Part shown: piece by piece, positions 44,025-53,692 of the stretch
Position numbering within the stretch: position 1 is the first letter of the stretch
Layout of the letters: each line of letters opens with the position of its first letter
Assembly: GCF_001879205.1 (NCBI RefSeq)
Contig: NZ_MLFK01000009.1
Coordinates: forward strand, 310,001-374,000
Reading direction: 5' to 3'
DNA length: 64,000 nucleotides
Source: Flavobacterium johnsoniae
GTDB lineage: Bacteria > Bacteroidota > Bacteroidia > Flavobacteriales > Flavobacteriaceae
Notes under the pieces: generated by a model
Told to the model about the DNA's origin: nothing
Databases searched by the model: none
The model's input: the letters and a program-made list of their open reading frames with translations, nothing else
Position numbers and translations under genes: made by a program

Positions 44025-44801
44025 GTGGAAAAAGAACTCATAGGGAAAGTAGCTTTGGTAACTGGAGGTACAAAAGGCATCGGTAAGGCAATCGCTAACA
44101 GATTATCGGAAGCTGGGGCTATCGTTGTCGTAACGGCGAGAAGTCGCCCTGCAAAAGAGCAAACAAAACATCATTTTATTGCCGCGGATCTGACTATTGC
44201 CAATGATACCGATACAGTAGTGAGAGAGGTCAATGAAAAATTCGGTACAATAGATATTCTGGTCAATAACATGGGTGGTTCTACCAGTCCATCAGGAGGG
44301 TTTGCTGCCCTTACAGATGAACATTGGGAAAATGACCTGCAATTAAACCTTCAAGCTGCTGTACGCATAGACAGGTCGATATTACCGCAGATGGCAGAAA
44401 AGAAAAGCGGGGTCATCATCCATATCTCTTCAGTCACAGGCACGCTTCCGGTATATCAATCATTGGGCGGCTATGCCGTAGCTAAGGCAGCCCTAAATAA
44501 TTACAGCAAAAGTTTGTCGAAGGAATTTAGCCCTCAAGGGATAAGGGTTGCGACAGTCTCTCCAGGTATGGTAAAGACAGATACCATGGATGCCTATTTG
44601 CAATCACTGGCTGAAACATCAGGTTCGAGCGTCGAACAAGTAACACAAAATTTGATGGATAGTCTCGGGGGAATACCTATGGGCAGGATGGCTGTGCCAG
44701 AGGAAATAGCAGAACTGGTTGGTTTTTTGGTATCTCCAAAAGCATCCTATATCACCGGGGTAAATTACATTATTGACGGAGGGTCAAATCCATCTTTATA
44801 G
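44025..44801 (+). CDS. SDR family oxidoreductase (paralogue 2, GTG start)
   Basis: A 258-residue SDR with TGGTKGIGKA near 14-23, NNMGGSTSPSGG, HISSVTG and YAVAK active site. The start codon is GTG at 44025, the position that aligns with the ATG of its paralogue. It is likely expressed with the saccharopine-dehydrogenase-like gene 27 bp downstream. Confidence 0.9.
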   Translation: MEKELIGKVALVTGGTKGIGKAIANRLSEAGAIVVVTARSRPAKEQTKHHFIAADLTIANDTDTVVREVNEKFGTIDILVNNMGGSTSPSGGFAALTDEHWENDLQLNLQAAVRIDRSILPQMAEKKSGVIIHISSVTGTLPVYQSLGGYAVAKAALNNYSKSLSKEFSPQGIRVATVSPGMVKTDTMDAYLQSLAETSGSSVEQVTQNLMDSLGGIPMGRMAVPEEIAELVGFLVSPKASYITGVNYIIDGGSNPSL

Positions 44802-44828
44802 TGTTCAAACCCTAAATAAGATAAGAAT

Positions 44829-45830
44829 ATGAACAACAAGAAAAATAAGCTCTTGATTTATGGGGCAACGGGATACACTGGAAAAATCATTGCAGCCAGG
44901 GCAAAGGAGTTAAATATTAATTTTGAAATTGCAGGACGGGAAACCAATAAAACTCGGAAATTGGCAGAAGAATTAGCGGTTGGTTATCACATTTTTGAAG
45001 TCGATACCGAGGACGCCTGGAAAAAAACATTACAGGATAAAACTGTTTTAATTAACGCGGCGGGGCCCTTTCAGTTCACTGCCTCACAGGCTATGAAAGC
45101 TTGCCTGAAGGCTGGCGTTCACTATCTGGATATCAGTGCAGAATTGGATACCTACCGAATGGCGCAATCGTTGGACAGCGAAGCTCGGAAAGCTGGGATA
45201 CAGTTGATATCCGGTGCGGGACTTTTCGTAAGCTATGATGCACTGGTGATACACCTTTCAAAATTGGTGTCAGAACCTGAATATCTGAAAGTAGGGTTCC
45301 GTCATTATGGAGGTTTCTCCAAAGGATCTGTATTGAGCAGCAAGAACATCGCTGACTTAGGCATATTAGTACGTAAAAATGGAGCTATTGTTAACAACCC
45401 TGAGCCAAAATCGAAAATATTTTCGTTTGGTAAAGAAGAAGTGGAATGTATGCCAACGCCTCTTGGGGGAATTATCCTGAGCTATAAATCCACGGGAATT
45501 CCAAATATCGAAGAATTTTTTTCCTTAAAACTGCCTGCAACTGAACTTCCGGATTTAACTTCCAAAAATCTGCCTGATGGACCAACATCAGAAGAAAGGG
45601 CAGCGGGGCGAAATGGAATTTCAGCTGAGCTTACTGGCAAAGACGGAAAAGTAGTAAAAGCTTATGTAGATGCTCCTTCGGGATATGACCTTACACCGCT
45701 TTCGGTATTAGCAGTAGCAAGTCGCATCTTAAATAATGACTTTAAAGTGGGATATCAATCACCGGGTTCAGCGTATGGTGAGGATATCTTGAAGGATATC
45801 CCTGATACCTATTTGGTCGACACTAAATAA
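44829..45830 (+). CDS. Saccharopine dehydrogenase-like NAD(P)-binding oxidoreductase
   Basis: A 333-residue protein with an N-terminal Rossmann domain (IYGATGYTGKIIAA near 10-23) and the family segments INAAGPFQF, GVHYLDISAELD and GAGLFVSYDALV, as in saccharopine dehydrogenase-like or trans-acting enoyl reductase proteins. The substrate is unknown. Given the neighbouring SDRs it may work on a ketone or enoyl compound. Confidence 0.87.
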   Translation: MNNKKNKLLIYGATGYTGKIIAARAKELNINFEIAGRETNKTRKLAEELAVGYHIFEVDTEDAWKKTLQDKTVLINAAGPFQFTASQAMKACLKAGVHYLDISAELDTYRMAQSLDSEARKAGIQLISGAGLFVSYDALVIHLSKLVSEPEYLKVGFRHYGGFSKGSVLSSKNIADLGILVRKNGAIVNNPEPKSKIFSFGKEEVECMPTPLGGIILSYKSTGIPNIEEFFSLKLPATELPDLTSKNLPDGPTSEERAAGRNGISAELTGKDGKVVKAYVDAPSGYDLTPLSVLAVASRILNNDFKVGYQSPGSAYGEDILKDIPDTYLVDTK

Positions 45831-45859
45831 CAAAAAGGATAAAATCTAAAATTATAAAA

Positions 45860-46329
45860 ATGAGCAGCGAACAACAAATTCAGAATTTAATTGGCCGGTA
45901 CACGCATTATGTAGACCAAGCCAGATTTGATAAGATTGGAGATTTATTTGCTAACGGAAAAATTATATCCCCAAGAAATGTGATAGAAGGGAGAAAAGAA
46001 GTGATTAGCCAATTAAGCAAAAACTTACAGGTCTATGCCGACGGAACCCTAGAACGGCGCATGTGACCACCAACACAGTTTTGGATATTATGGAGGATAA
46101 AAATCAGGCTACAGCGTTATCCTATCTCACAATTTTACAAGCTGATGCCGAAAGAGGACTTTCTTTACAGCCAATTGCCGTGGGACGTTACCATGATACC
46201 TTTAAGCATGTGGATGGGAAATGGGAGTTTTCGGTTAGGGAACTATTCATCACATTAGCAGGAGATCTTTCACACCACGCAGTACCAAATACCATTGACC
46301 CTAAGATTATTGAAAAAAGAGAAAAATAA
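45860..46329 (+). pseudogene. NTF2/SnoaL-like protein gene with frameshift
   Basis: Two frames (45860-46066 and from 46063) together encode one NTF2-like protein: the first ends soon after VYADGT, and the second continues with TTNTVLDIMEDKNQ. Adding a base near 46050 restores a reading such as DGT-x-RTAHVTTNT, typical of SnoaL-like proteins. So it is a real frameshift or a sequencing error. Intact members act as hydratase/cyclase-like small enzymes; this one is probably inactive if the frameshift is real. Confidence 0.8.
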
Positions 46330-46442
46330 GATCTTTTAAGAATAGATTAAAATGTTCGTCAAAATGGCAACGAAACCTTCCTTTTTGACGAACTTTATCT
46401 TCGCAGCTTAGCTGATCTTTGTACTAACATAAATTAATAATA

Positions 46443-47000
46443 ATGAGTTATTGCAACTATATCCCTATGATGAACGAACCGAGCCGTAGCCTTCATCAGA
46501 ATTATCATGACAATCATTATGGATTTCCTATTCATGATGACAATGAGCTCTTCGGCCGCCTGATTATGGAAATAAATCAAGCGGGGCTGAGCTGGGAAAC
46601 TATTCTTAAAAAAGAGGAAAACTTCCGTAAAGCCTATGATAACTTTGACCTTACGAAAGTGGCAGCCTATACAGAAAAAGACCGTGAAAGATTACTGAAT
46701 GATTCGGGAATTATCCGTAACAAACTGAAAATTAATGCAGCAATAGAAAATGCTAAAACAATTTTTCAATTGCAAAAGGAATATGGCAGTTTTGACAAAT
46801 GGTTGGAACACCATCACCCAAAAACTAAAGAAGAATGGGTAAAACTGTTCAAAAAAACATTCCGTTTTACTGGTGGTGAAATTGTAAATGAGTTCCTAAT
46901 GAGCATCGGGTATCTGCCTGGAGCCCACTCGCCATTCTGTCCCGTACACATAGCTATATTAGAGACACATCCAATGTGGTTAAAAAATAGAATGATATGA
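46443..47000 (+). CDS. tag: DNA-3-methyladenine glycosylase I
   Basis: A 185-residue Tag-family protein: YHDNHYGFPIHDDNELFGRL near 21-40, GLSWETILKKEENFRKAYD near 48-66, and a late CPVH region with His consistent with the zinc site. It removes 3-methyladenine from DNA in base-excision repair. Cys4 (SYCNY) corresponds to the zinc-binding Cys near the N-terminus. The stop overlaps the next gene by 4 bp. Confidence 0.9.
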   Translation: MSYCNYIPMMNEPSRSLHQNYHDNHYGFPIHDDNELFGRLIMEINQAGLSWETILKKEENFRKAYDNFDLTKVAAYTEKDRERLLNDSGIIRNKLKINAAIENAKTIFQLQKEYGSFDKWLEHHHPKTKEEWVKLFKKTFRFTGGEIVNEFLMSIGYLPGAHSPFCPVHIAILETHPMWLKNRMI

Positions 47001-47335
47001 ATATAGAAACATTTATCAAAAATTGGGTTGCTGCAAGCAATGCATTTGATACTATAAAATACCTTGGTTTTTATTTGCCCGAAGCTGTTTTAGACGATCC
47101 ATCAGTAGGCAGAAAGTTTGAAGGACATCATGGAATTAAGCAATATTTCGATAGCTACTTTATTGGATATAATACGCATACCGAGCAGATAAAACTTAAT
47201 ATAATTGATGAAGCAACTGCCCATTTGAAAGTACAGTTTACAGGTGATTTTCCTGAAGGTAAAATTGACGGTACATTTGATTTTAAACTTAAAGGAAATA
47301 AAATAATTTATTTAAAAGCAGATTTAATCCATTAA
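46997..47335 (+). CDS. NTF2-like/SnoaL-like protein
   Basis: A 112-residue protein with the usual NTF2-like pattern: helical start (IETFIKNWVAASNAFD), VLDDPSVGRKFEGHHGIKQYF and strands ending FDFKLKGNKIIYLKADL. It overlaps tag by 4 bp. Function unknown; small-molecule binding or hydratase-like. Confidence 0.82.
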   Translation: MNIETFIKNWVAASNAFDTIKYLGFYLPEAVLDDPSVGRKFEGHHGIKQYFDSYFIGYNTHTEQIKLNIIDEATAHLKVQFTGDFPEGKIDGTFDFKLKGNKIIYLKADLIH

Positions 47336-47344
47336 TAAAAAAAT

Positions 47345-47665
47345 ATGAGCATAGATAATTTTGACGAAATCATTCGTCGCTCTTTGGAAATTAGAAAAAA
47401 GTACCATGGACTAGAAGTGTTGCACCATGGAAGTGAATGGATCGTGGAAGAGGACGCTTTGGCTTATTTAACCGATGCTGGTTTAGTAGCTCGAAACATT
47501 ATGGCACAACAGAAACGCTGGCCGAAAATTGGCTTTGAAGAAGAACTTACGCATAAACTTGGCGAAAATATTTGGTGGCTGATTGTGTTAGCTGATAGAA
47601 TGGATATTGATATTAAGCAAGCTGTTGACAAATTCTTAAGCAAAACAGAAAAGTTAATCAAATAA
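47345..47665 (+). CDS. Small helical protein, possibly MazG-like (106 aa)
   Basis: A 106-residue helical protein (MSIDNFDEIIRRSLEIRKKY). The segment KLGENIWWLIVLADRMDIDIKQ has the look of MazG-like pyrophosphohydrolases (an E...D helix followed by LA..L.ID), but metal-binding EExxE motifs are incomplete. It starts 9 bp after the NTF2-like gene, so it ends the cargo operon. The MazG idea is weak. Confidence 0.55.
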   Translation: MSIDNFDEIIRRSLEIRKKYHGLEVLHHGSEWIVEEDALAYLTDAGLVARNIMAQQKRWPKIGFEEELTHKLGENIWWLIVLADRMDIDIKQAVDKFLSKTEKLIK

Positions 47666-47717
47666 TCAGGATTTACTGTTATACTATTTAATTGGATATT
47701 CTTAATTGGGAAAAGCA

Positions 47718-48614
47718 TTAAAAATTAAGGCTACCTCCATTGTTCAGGATCTGCAGCATTCTGCCAACCTCAATATCCATTCTTGAAAAGGCGAACCATT
47801 TTTTGCCAAGGTCTTTGAGCGAGGCTCCGATATGATAGAGCTCCGTATCGTCGATTATCAAAAACCGGTCGTGAGCATCAGGGAAAATTTCGATTTCAAT
47901 CGGGGGATATTGACTGTTGTATCGCTGCGCATCCAGTCGTAGCTGATTGCTGATATTGCAGGTGTAGATAGTTGCGGTAACATTATCGCTGCGTTTACCC
48001 AGTAAAGTTAGTACCGTGTCATCGACATAATTATCCAGTAGGATAATGGAGTTTTTGGCAGCTCGGATAATATTGGAAACAAAGGCATAGGCATCAAAAA
48101 CCTGCCCGTTATAGAAAATCCCTTTTTCGCTATGGAGCTTATCGCTTTCCAAAGCCTTAAAAATTTCTTCAAATTTTTGGTCAGCTTCTAATTGTTTGAA
48201 TTCAATCTTATCTAATCGATGAAAAAGTGAAGCGTTGCTCATAAGGATTCTACGCATTTCTACAAAGGCTTCCATAATTTCTACACTGACCTTAACGGCA
48301 ATGTGAGAACGGAGTATGGCAGATGCCATTGCAACACCTTGTTCCGTAAAAACATAAGGTAAATAGCGTCTTCCACCGTAACTCAAACTTGAGGTTCCAA
48401 TTTGGAACCTCAAGATTTCAGCTTCCTCTTCATTCAATTGAAAACAAAAGGATTCAGGAAACCTTTCAATATTCCTTTTTATGGCTTTATTTAGGTTCTT
48501 TGTTTCCACCTGGTATAAGGAAGCAAGGTTGCTATCGAGCATAACCTGCTTTCCACGTATGGAATAAATCAGATTTCTGATTTCCATGGTGCTGAGGGTA
48601 GGTTTATTTTCCAT
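47718..48614 (-). CDS. ORF6N-domain protein with PLD-like C-terminus
   Basis: The start at 48614 (MENKPTLSTMEIRNLIYSI) is chosen because the longer frame to 48662 overlaps topB by 35 bp. An ORF6N/KilA-N type domain fills the first 110 residues (VMLDSNLASLYQVETKNLNKA, in part; RFPESFCFQL; PYVFTEQGVAMASAIL). The C-terminus (DNYVDDTVL; DAHDRFLIIDDTELYHIGASL) resembles a degenerate phospholipase-D-like phosphotransferase region, with one HDRFLIID motif in place of HxK. Phage-type DNA-binding proteins of this sort often ride on mobile elements. Confidence 0.82.
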   Translation of the reverse strand: MENKPTLSTMEIRNLIYSIRGKQVMLDSNLASLYQVETKNLNKAIKRNIERFPESFCFQLNEEEAEILRFQIGTSSLSYGGRRYLPYVFTEQGVAMASAILRSHIAVKVSVEIMEAFVEMRRILMSNASLFHRLDKIEFKQLEADQKFEEIFKALESDKLHSEKGIFYNGQVFDAYAFVSNIIRAAKNSIILLDNYVDDTVLTLLGKRSDNVTATIYTCNISNQLRLDAQRYNSQYPPIEIEIFPDAHDRFLIIDDTELYHIGASLKDLGKKWFAFSRMDIEVGRMLQILNNGGSLNF

Positions 48615-48627
48615 TACTTGTGAAGCT

Positions 48628-50697
48628 TTAATTTTTGGCAAATTCAAAGGTAGTTTCGGCATTATCGTTCAGTACGATGTACGCATCGAATTTCTTTCCT
48701 GACCTGCTTTTCATTCCTTTAATGAGTGAAGTTGTACCCTTGCTGACAAGACTTTTAATATTGTCTATACTGATTTGCGCACCGCAGACATTGCGGAACT
48801 GTATCCAGTTGCAAGTCTCTTCAGGACACTTTACTATTTTGTCACGTATGATAAGTTGTTGGCTTTTACATTTCGGGCAGATGAGGTCTGGCAAGTTGTT
48901 TTTCGCAATTGGGATCTGCAACAATTCATTGGCAATAGATGCAGCGTAATTTTCCGTTTGCTTTTGAAATTTTCCTGCATCTGATTCGTTGTTCTCGATT
49001 TTTTCCAATGCAAGTTCCCATTGGGCAGTCATCGCCACATCTGCTATTTTTTTTTCTTTGACCAATTCGTATACCAATAATCCCTTTTCGGTTGGTACCA
49101 GAGATTTCTTTTCCCTATTTATGTAATTACGGGTAAACAATATTTCGATAATTGATGCTCTTGTAGCTGCAGTGCCGATACCTAAATTTTGCAAAACCTT
49201 TCGCTCACCTTGATTTTCGATATCATTTCCGGCACTTTCCATAGCTGACAAAAGGCCTGCTTCAGTGTAAAGCACAGGCGGTTTGGTTTTCTTTGCCAGA
49301 ACAAAAGCCTCCTTTATTTTAAGATCATCGCCTTTTTTCAACTCAGGCAAATCCAGTACTTGTTCTGTATCGTTATCAGAAAAACTGCCTTTAATGAAGC
49401 GCCACCCAGGTTCTGTAATTTTACAGCCATTTGCTGTAAAATCGTAGTGCAAAACTTGTATATCGACATCCGTTATCTCTTTGATACAGGGTTGTGCAAC
49501 GGCTTCAAGTAATCGAAATGCAATCATATTATAAACCGCATTTTCCTTTGGATTCAGGGCTGATGGGATTCTATCAGTAGTTAATAATCCATGATGGTCG
49601 GTAACACGCAGATCGTTCACAATATGTTTATTAAAACGGCGCCATTTCATTTGAGATAGGTTTTGTTTAATATTTTCCCTCTTTTGTAAAGCTCTTACAA
49701 GATTAGGAATCTCTGCCCACATATCTTCAGGAATGTATTTGCTTGCGGTACGTGGGTATGTGATAAATTTCTGTTCGTAAAGGCTCTGGCAAATGTTAAG
49801 GGTTTCTTCGGCCGAAAGGTTTAATTTTTTATTGGCTTCTTTTTGCAGGCCGGTAAGGTCGAACAATAAAGGCGGTTGCTCTGTAACGCTTTTGGTCACT
49901 TGGGATGTAATTATTGCCGTTTGGTTTCGCGCAATGGCTTTCAACACATCAGCGGCTAGTTTTTTATCTTCCCATTTGATTTTTGAGATACTTTTAAAAT
50001 CTATCATTTCCTTGTTATGGGACAACTGAATCTGCCAGTAATTTTTTACTTTGAAACTCCTGTTTTCCAGATAGCGTTTGCATATTAAAGCCAATGTAGG
50101 TGTCTGCACTCTTCCGAGTGAATAAACCCCGTTAGAAACTGCAATGGAGAGCGCTTGCGTGGCATTGATACCCACAAGCCAGTCTGCACGGCTCCTGGCT
50201 TGTGCTGCCTGATATAATCCGTCAAATTCTTTTCCGTCTTTGAGATTATCAAAACCTAGTTTAATGGCTTTTTCGGTAAGGGAGCTTATCCAAAGTCGCT
50301 TAAAGGGTTTATTGCACTTCAAGTATTCGTATATGTACCTAAAAATGAGTTCGCCCTCACGTCCTGCATCGGTGGCGACAATAATATTATCGCTGTTGTC
50401 AAAGAGCTCTCTAATGATTCTTAGTTGTTTTAGTGCTCCTGTATCTACAGAATCCCCTTGCTTTTTACTGACGTTTCTGACAGTCAGTAAAAAAGGGTTT
50501 GGAAGTATCGGCAGTGATGCTTTGTCAAATCCTGTGATGCCGTAATCTTCGGGCATTCCTAATCCTACAAGATGGCCCAGTGCCCATGTAACAAAATAGC
50601 CATTACCTGTCAGGTAGCCATCTTTTTTTTCGGTGGCTCTGATTATAACGGCTATTTCCCTTGCTACACTGGGCTTTTCTGTAATAATTGTTATCAT
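48628..50697 (-). CDS. topB: DNA topoisomerase III
   Basis: A 689-residue type IA topoisomerase: Toprim motif (EKPSVAREIA; ATDAGREGELIFRYIY), active-site Tyr near 315 in FITYPRTASKYI, and a C-terminal zinc-ribbon-like CPKC...CPEETC segment. It resolves single-stranded DNA crossings during transfer or replication of the ICE. ICE-encoded TopB is common in Bacteroidota elements. It is 6 bp from the DUF3945 gene, so they form one transcript. Confidence 0.95.
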   Translation of the reverse strand: MITIITEKPSVAREIAVIIRATEKKDGYLTGNGYFVTWALGHLVGLGMPEDYGITGFDKASLPILPNPFLLTVRNVSKKQGDSVDTGALKQLRIIRELFDNSDNIIVATDAGREGELIFRYIYEYLKCNKPFKRLWISSLTEKAIKLGFDNLKDGKEFDGLYQAAQARSRADWLVGINATQALSIAVSNGVYSLGRVQTPTLALICKRYLENRSFKVKNYWQIQLSHNKEMIDFKSISKIKWEDKKLAADVLKAIARNQTAIITSQVTKSVTEQPPLLFDLTGLQKEANKKLNLSAEETLNICQSLYEQKFITYPRTASKYIPEDMWAEIPNLVRALQKRENIKQNLSQMKWRRFNKHIVNDLRVTDHHGLLTTDRIPSALNPKENAVYNMIAFRLLEAVAQPCIKEITDVDIQVLHYDFTANGCKITEPGWRFIKGSFSDNDTEQVLDLPELKKGDDLKIKEAFVLAKKTKPPVLYTEAGLLSAMESAGNDIENQGERKVLQNLGIGTAATRASIIEILFTRNYINREKKSLVPTEKGLLVYELVKEKKIADVAMTAQWELALEKIENNESDAGKFQKQTENYAASIANELLQIPIAKNNLPDLICPKCKSQQLIIRDKIVKCPEETCNWIQFRNVCGAQISIDNIKSLVSKGTTSLIKGMKSRSGKKFDAYIVLNDNAETTFEFAKN

Positions 50698-50703
50698 ATC
50701 TTA

Positions 50704-52122
50704 TTACATTTTAGGCCCTTTTGATTTAGCAGGTGCACTTGATTCTTGTTGTTGCTGTTGTTTCTTGTCATCGGGATTTGTTTGTCCTGATTTTAATGGC
50801 TCCTGTATGTTCTTAGTAGCTTCGTTAGTTTTGCCTTCGGAATTGACAGCAGTCTGCGTTTTGTGGGCTTCAGAAGGTTTTATTTGTTCTTTGATTTTAT
50901 CTGGATTTTGGAATGAAAAATCTGTTTTATTGGTTTCTTTGTTGTAGGTGATATATCCATTGTATTCTTTCCCTTTTTTATCCACTAAGCCGCTGATATA
51001 AACTGTTTGACCATCTTTGAGTTTTTGATATTGATCATTATCGAGTTCTTTATCTCTAAAGTTTTTTGGTGCTCCCTGCGTCTGGTTCTGCTTGTTAGGA
51101 TCATTTCTATCAAAGAGAAATTCAACAAAACGTTTGTCGGCATTAAACTGCACAGATGCATCAAATGCAGTACCTTTCTTTGAAACCATACCTTCTAATG
51201 TAAGCGGTTTACCTTCAAATAAAGTTTGTTTTTGCTCTTCGCTTAGTTTTACACCTTTAATTTCATCGGGAATTTTAATGAAATCCGTGCGCAGTGCGAT
51301 TACCTCATTGGTCAACCTGTCTATACTGATAATGGAAGGCATGATCTCATTGTTTTTCGGATTGGTGAGATCCACTATGCGTCCCATATTACCTGTTTGC
51401 AGCAGATTGTCTTTATCTTCCTTGCTGAACTCGTGACCGAAAAAAGGATAATTCAGATTAGGCTCTTTTCGGATGCCGTGAATGGCCAACACGACCTGTC
51501 CTTCGTCGTTTTGCTTAAGCGACAAACGGGCATCCATTCTTGTAACTGCAGTACCAAGATTTAAACTTACCGGTACAAGCTCATTTGTTTTGTATCCCTT
51601 GAGTAGCGGATCAAGCAGGCTCATTTTTTCAAGCTTTTCTTTGCTTAAACCCAAATGGTTTAATGTTTCCCAATCGATCTGTTCCGGTTTGTATTTGTAT
51701 TCACTTGTTTCCGGATTTGTTTGTGCTGTTTCCATATTAATTTCGTTTTTTTGATTATTCGGTTTAATTTCATACTGTTTCATTAATTGTTCACCTTCAG
51801 GTGTGGGACGATCAATTTGCTTCTGCATCTCTTTTGAAGTATCAACAGCCAGAAGAGCAGGGATTTTGAAGAACGAAAAATTAGTCGGGTCCTTCAGCTG
51901 GCTGAAAAAATTGGAAAAGAAATTTGAAAACAAATCTCCCTGCTTGTCTACGCGCATAAACTGGTTCTGATTTTTGCGCGTAGGGTCAACGGTTTCCAGA
52001 TTGCCATTTTGGTCAATGCCTTTTACTGCCAGAATTTTCTTTTTCTCTTTATCAAATACAAGCAGTATATCCGATAATTCTTCCTGAGTATTAAGTGGCG
52101 GGTCTTTAATTTGTTCACTCAT
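50704..52122 (-). CDS. DUF3945 protein
   Basis: A protein of about 472 residues (start MSEQIKDPPLNTQEELSD at 52122; an earlier ATG at 52143 adds 7 residues). It has two or more DUF3945 repeats (GVKLSEEQKQTLFEGKPLTLEGM near 320; LKDGQTVYISGLVDKKGKEY near 395) and a Lys/Gln-rich tail (KKQQQQQESSAPAKSKGPKM). This family is found upstream of topB in Bacteroidota ICEs; its role is unknown. Confidence 0.88.
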   Translation of the reverse strand: MSEQIKDPPLNTQEELSDILLVFDKEKKKILAVKGIDQNGNLETVDPTRKNQNQFMRVDKQGDLFSNFFSNFFSQLKDPTNFSFFKIPALLAVDTSKEMQKQIDRPTPEGEQLMKQYEIKPNNQKNEINMETAQTNPETSEYKYKPEQIDWETLNHLGLSKEKLEKMSLLDPLLKGYKTNELVPVSLNLGTAVTRMDARLSLKQNDEGQVVLAIHGIRKEPNLNYPFFGHEFSKEDKDNLLQTGNMGRIVDLTNPKNNEIMPSIISIDRLTNEVIALRTDFIKIPDEIKGVKLSEEQKQTLFEGKPLTLEGMVSKKGTAFDASVQFNADKRFVEFLFDRNDPNKQNQTQGAPKNFRDKELDNDQYQKLKDGQTVYISGLVDKKGKEYNGYITYNKETNKTDFSFQNPDKIKEQIKPSEAHKTQTAVNSEGKTNEATKNIQEPLKSGQTNPDDKKQQQQQESSAPAKSKGPKM

Positions 52123-52203
52123 AATTTTAAATTTTAAATTCATGTGCGAAATTAAAAGGTGAAAAGATGCTGACTAAAATCTGGAACAGTTTGGCATCGT
52201 TTT

Positions 52204-52512
52204 TCACTCCCTGGCATAAGTTTTTGGTATTCGGACGTTGATACTTTCTCTGATGAACTGGTGTACATCCGATAGCTTATAATATATTTTTCCGCTAATG
52301 GTATAGTAGGGGAGCTTGCCAGTTGATCGGTAACGCTGCAGTGATCTCCCGCTTATCTTAAGCATTTGCAATATATCCTGATTATCCAATAGCTCTTCGC
52401 CGTCAACACTTCCGCGTTTTTTTTCAAGTTCACTGATGTGCGCGCTCAAAAGGTCGAAACGTTCTATGATCCGTTCCATCCAGGAAATGAATTCCATTCT
52501 GTCTATATTCAT
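52204..52512 (-). CDS. Excisionase-like HTH protein (MerR/HTH_17 type)
   Basis: A 102-residue protein with a helical N-terminus and a C-terminal winged HTH (DNQDILQMLKISGRSLQRYR, then GKLPYYTISGKIYYKLSDVHQF), typical of the small HTH proteins that act as excisionases or regulators on CTnDOT-like elements. It heads the DUF3945-topB transcript. Confidence 0.87.
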   Translation of the reverse strand: MNIDRMEFISWMERIIERFDLLSAHISELEKKRGSVDGEELLDNQDILQMLKISGRSLQRYRSTGKLPYYTISGKIYYKLSDVHQFIRESINVRIPKTYARE

Positions 52513-52739
52513 GGCGGTGTGTTTTACATTAGTGATGCAAAATTGCTAATGGCAAAAGTTTTTCATTACCAATTTCAGCCAATGTAAAATGCTGTTTTAT
52601 GAAAATTTTAACTGAATAAAAAATTATGATGAGTTGCTGATTTACTGGTATAATTGAGCATATAGAAGTAATTATATGCCAGTAGCCATTTGATGCCAAT
52701 TGCACCTCATTGGCAAGAAAATTGCAAGTTTTAAAAAAA
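52513..52739. promoter_or_regulatory. Promoter region of the HTH-DUF3945-topB transcript
   Basis: This 227-bp gap contains an inverted repeat GCCAAT (52695-52700) and ATTGGC (52709-52714), and a second GCCAAT-like half site near 52570. It is a plausible regulator site, but no bound protein can be named and no clear promoter boxes were seen. Confidence 0.4.
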
Positions 52740-53591
52740 TCAGACCTCTTTTTCCATGTGCTGTTTAAGCGATAATTTCAGCTGGTCCAGGAAAATACTT
52801 TTGCTATCAGCCCTGTCTTTCATCCTATGATAGGCATGATGAACATCTCCGAGCTGGATCCTAAAAAGCAACTGGAAAACCATACTGATTTTACGGATGC
52901 CGGCTTTTCCATGAGATATACTGCCCGATGCGTGAAGTGCGTAAATTAATTCGATCAGCGCATTCTTTGAATCTGTCCAGAAAAAATCTCTGTTAGCTAC
53001 ATTTCCGTCTGAAAAAATGGTGGACTGCTGGGTGTCAGGTTCAATTTTAGAAACGAGATAACTGTTAAGCAGTTCGTTAGCAATTATACGCGCTACCTTA
53101 TAATCATAATAGGTAGAAAATTGAGTGTCAATTTCAAAAACAAAACTATTAACTCCTTCATGAAGGTCTATTTTACCCCGACAAAAGAAATGATGGTCCC
53201 ATTCGGTTCTTCCCGTGCGATAATAGCGATAAAAATCTGTGTTATAAAAGTGCTCTTTATACTCCTGTTTGAGGAGATTAAGCTCATTGGAAAAGTATTT
53301 ATGATGCATTTTTCCCGTTACAACCGGACAGGATGCTTCAATTCGGAAAACTTTATTATAGAAAATCAGTTTTCCTAGTATTTGGGGTTTGATAATTTTA
53401 AAAAAATTAATCTCTTCATTTTCATCGGAGAATCCTTTTTCTAAAACAATTTTTTTAACCGTACAAAGCAAGCTTCGAAGAACGGTAGTCATGTGGTAGG
53501 ATTTTTCAATTATATGTTCAGGGTCTAAGCTGAATTCCTGTTCTGCTTTTCGAATAACCTGAAGGGCGTTCTCACATGTAGATCTTATCAT
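52740..53591 (-). CDS. rteC: RteC-like protein
   Basis: A 283-residue protein. Segments such as YYRTGRTEWDHHFFCRGKI, YDYKVARIIANELL and the C-terminal helix region match RteC, the regulator needed for excision in CTnDOT-type elements. The companion sensor and response regulator RteA/RteB are not seen in the window. It supports the call of an ICE with controlled excision. Confidence 0.82.
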   Translation of the reverse strand: MIRSTCENALQVIRKAEQEFSLDPEHIIEKSYHMTTVLRSLLCTVKKIVLEKGFSDENEEINFFKIIKPQILGKLIFYNKVFRIEASCPVVTGKMHHKYFSNELNLLKQEYKEHFYNTDFYRYYRTGRTEWDHHFFCRGKIDLHEGVNSFVFEIDTQFSTYYDYKVARIIANELLNSYLVSKIEPDTQQSTIFSDGNVANRDFFWTDSKNALIELIYALHASGSISHGKAGIRKISMVFQLLFRIQLGDVHHAYHRMKDRADSKSIFLDQLKLSLKQHMEKEV

Positions 53592-53692
53592 GGCAACAGA
53601 ATTTAGATTTATTTGAACAAGGAAAAGTGAGGGCAGTTCTGCCCAGATACGGTATGACGTTACTTTTCGTTAGAGAATTTAAATATATTATA

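Noticed and set aside
17468..53591. Integrase or direct att repeats of the ICE
   Set aside because: No tyrosine or serine recombinase frame is present in the window and no convincing direct repeat was found at both sides.
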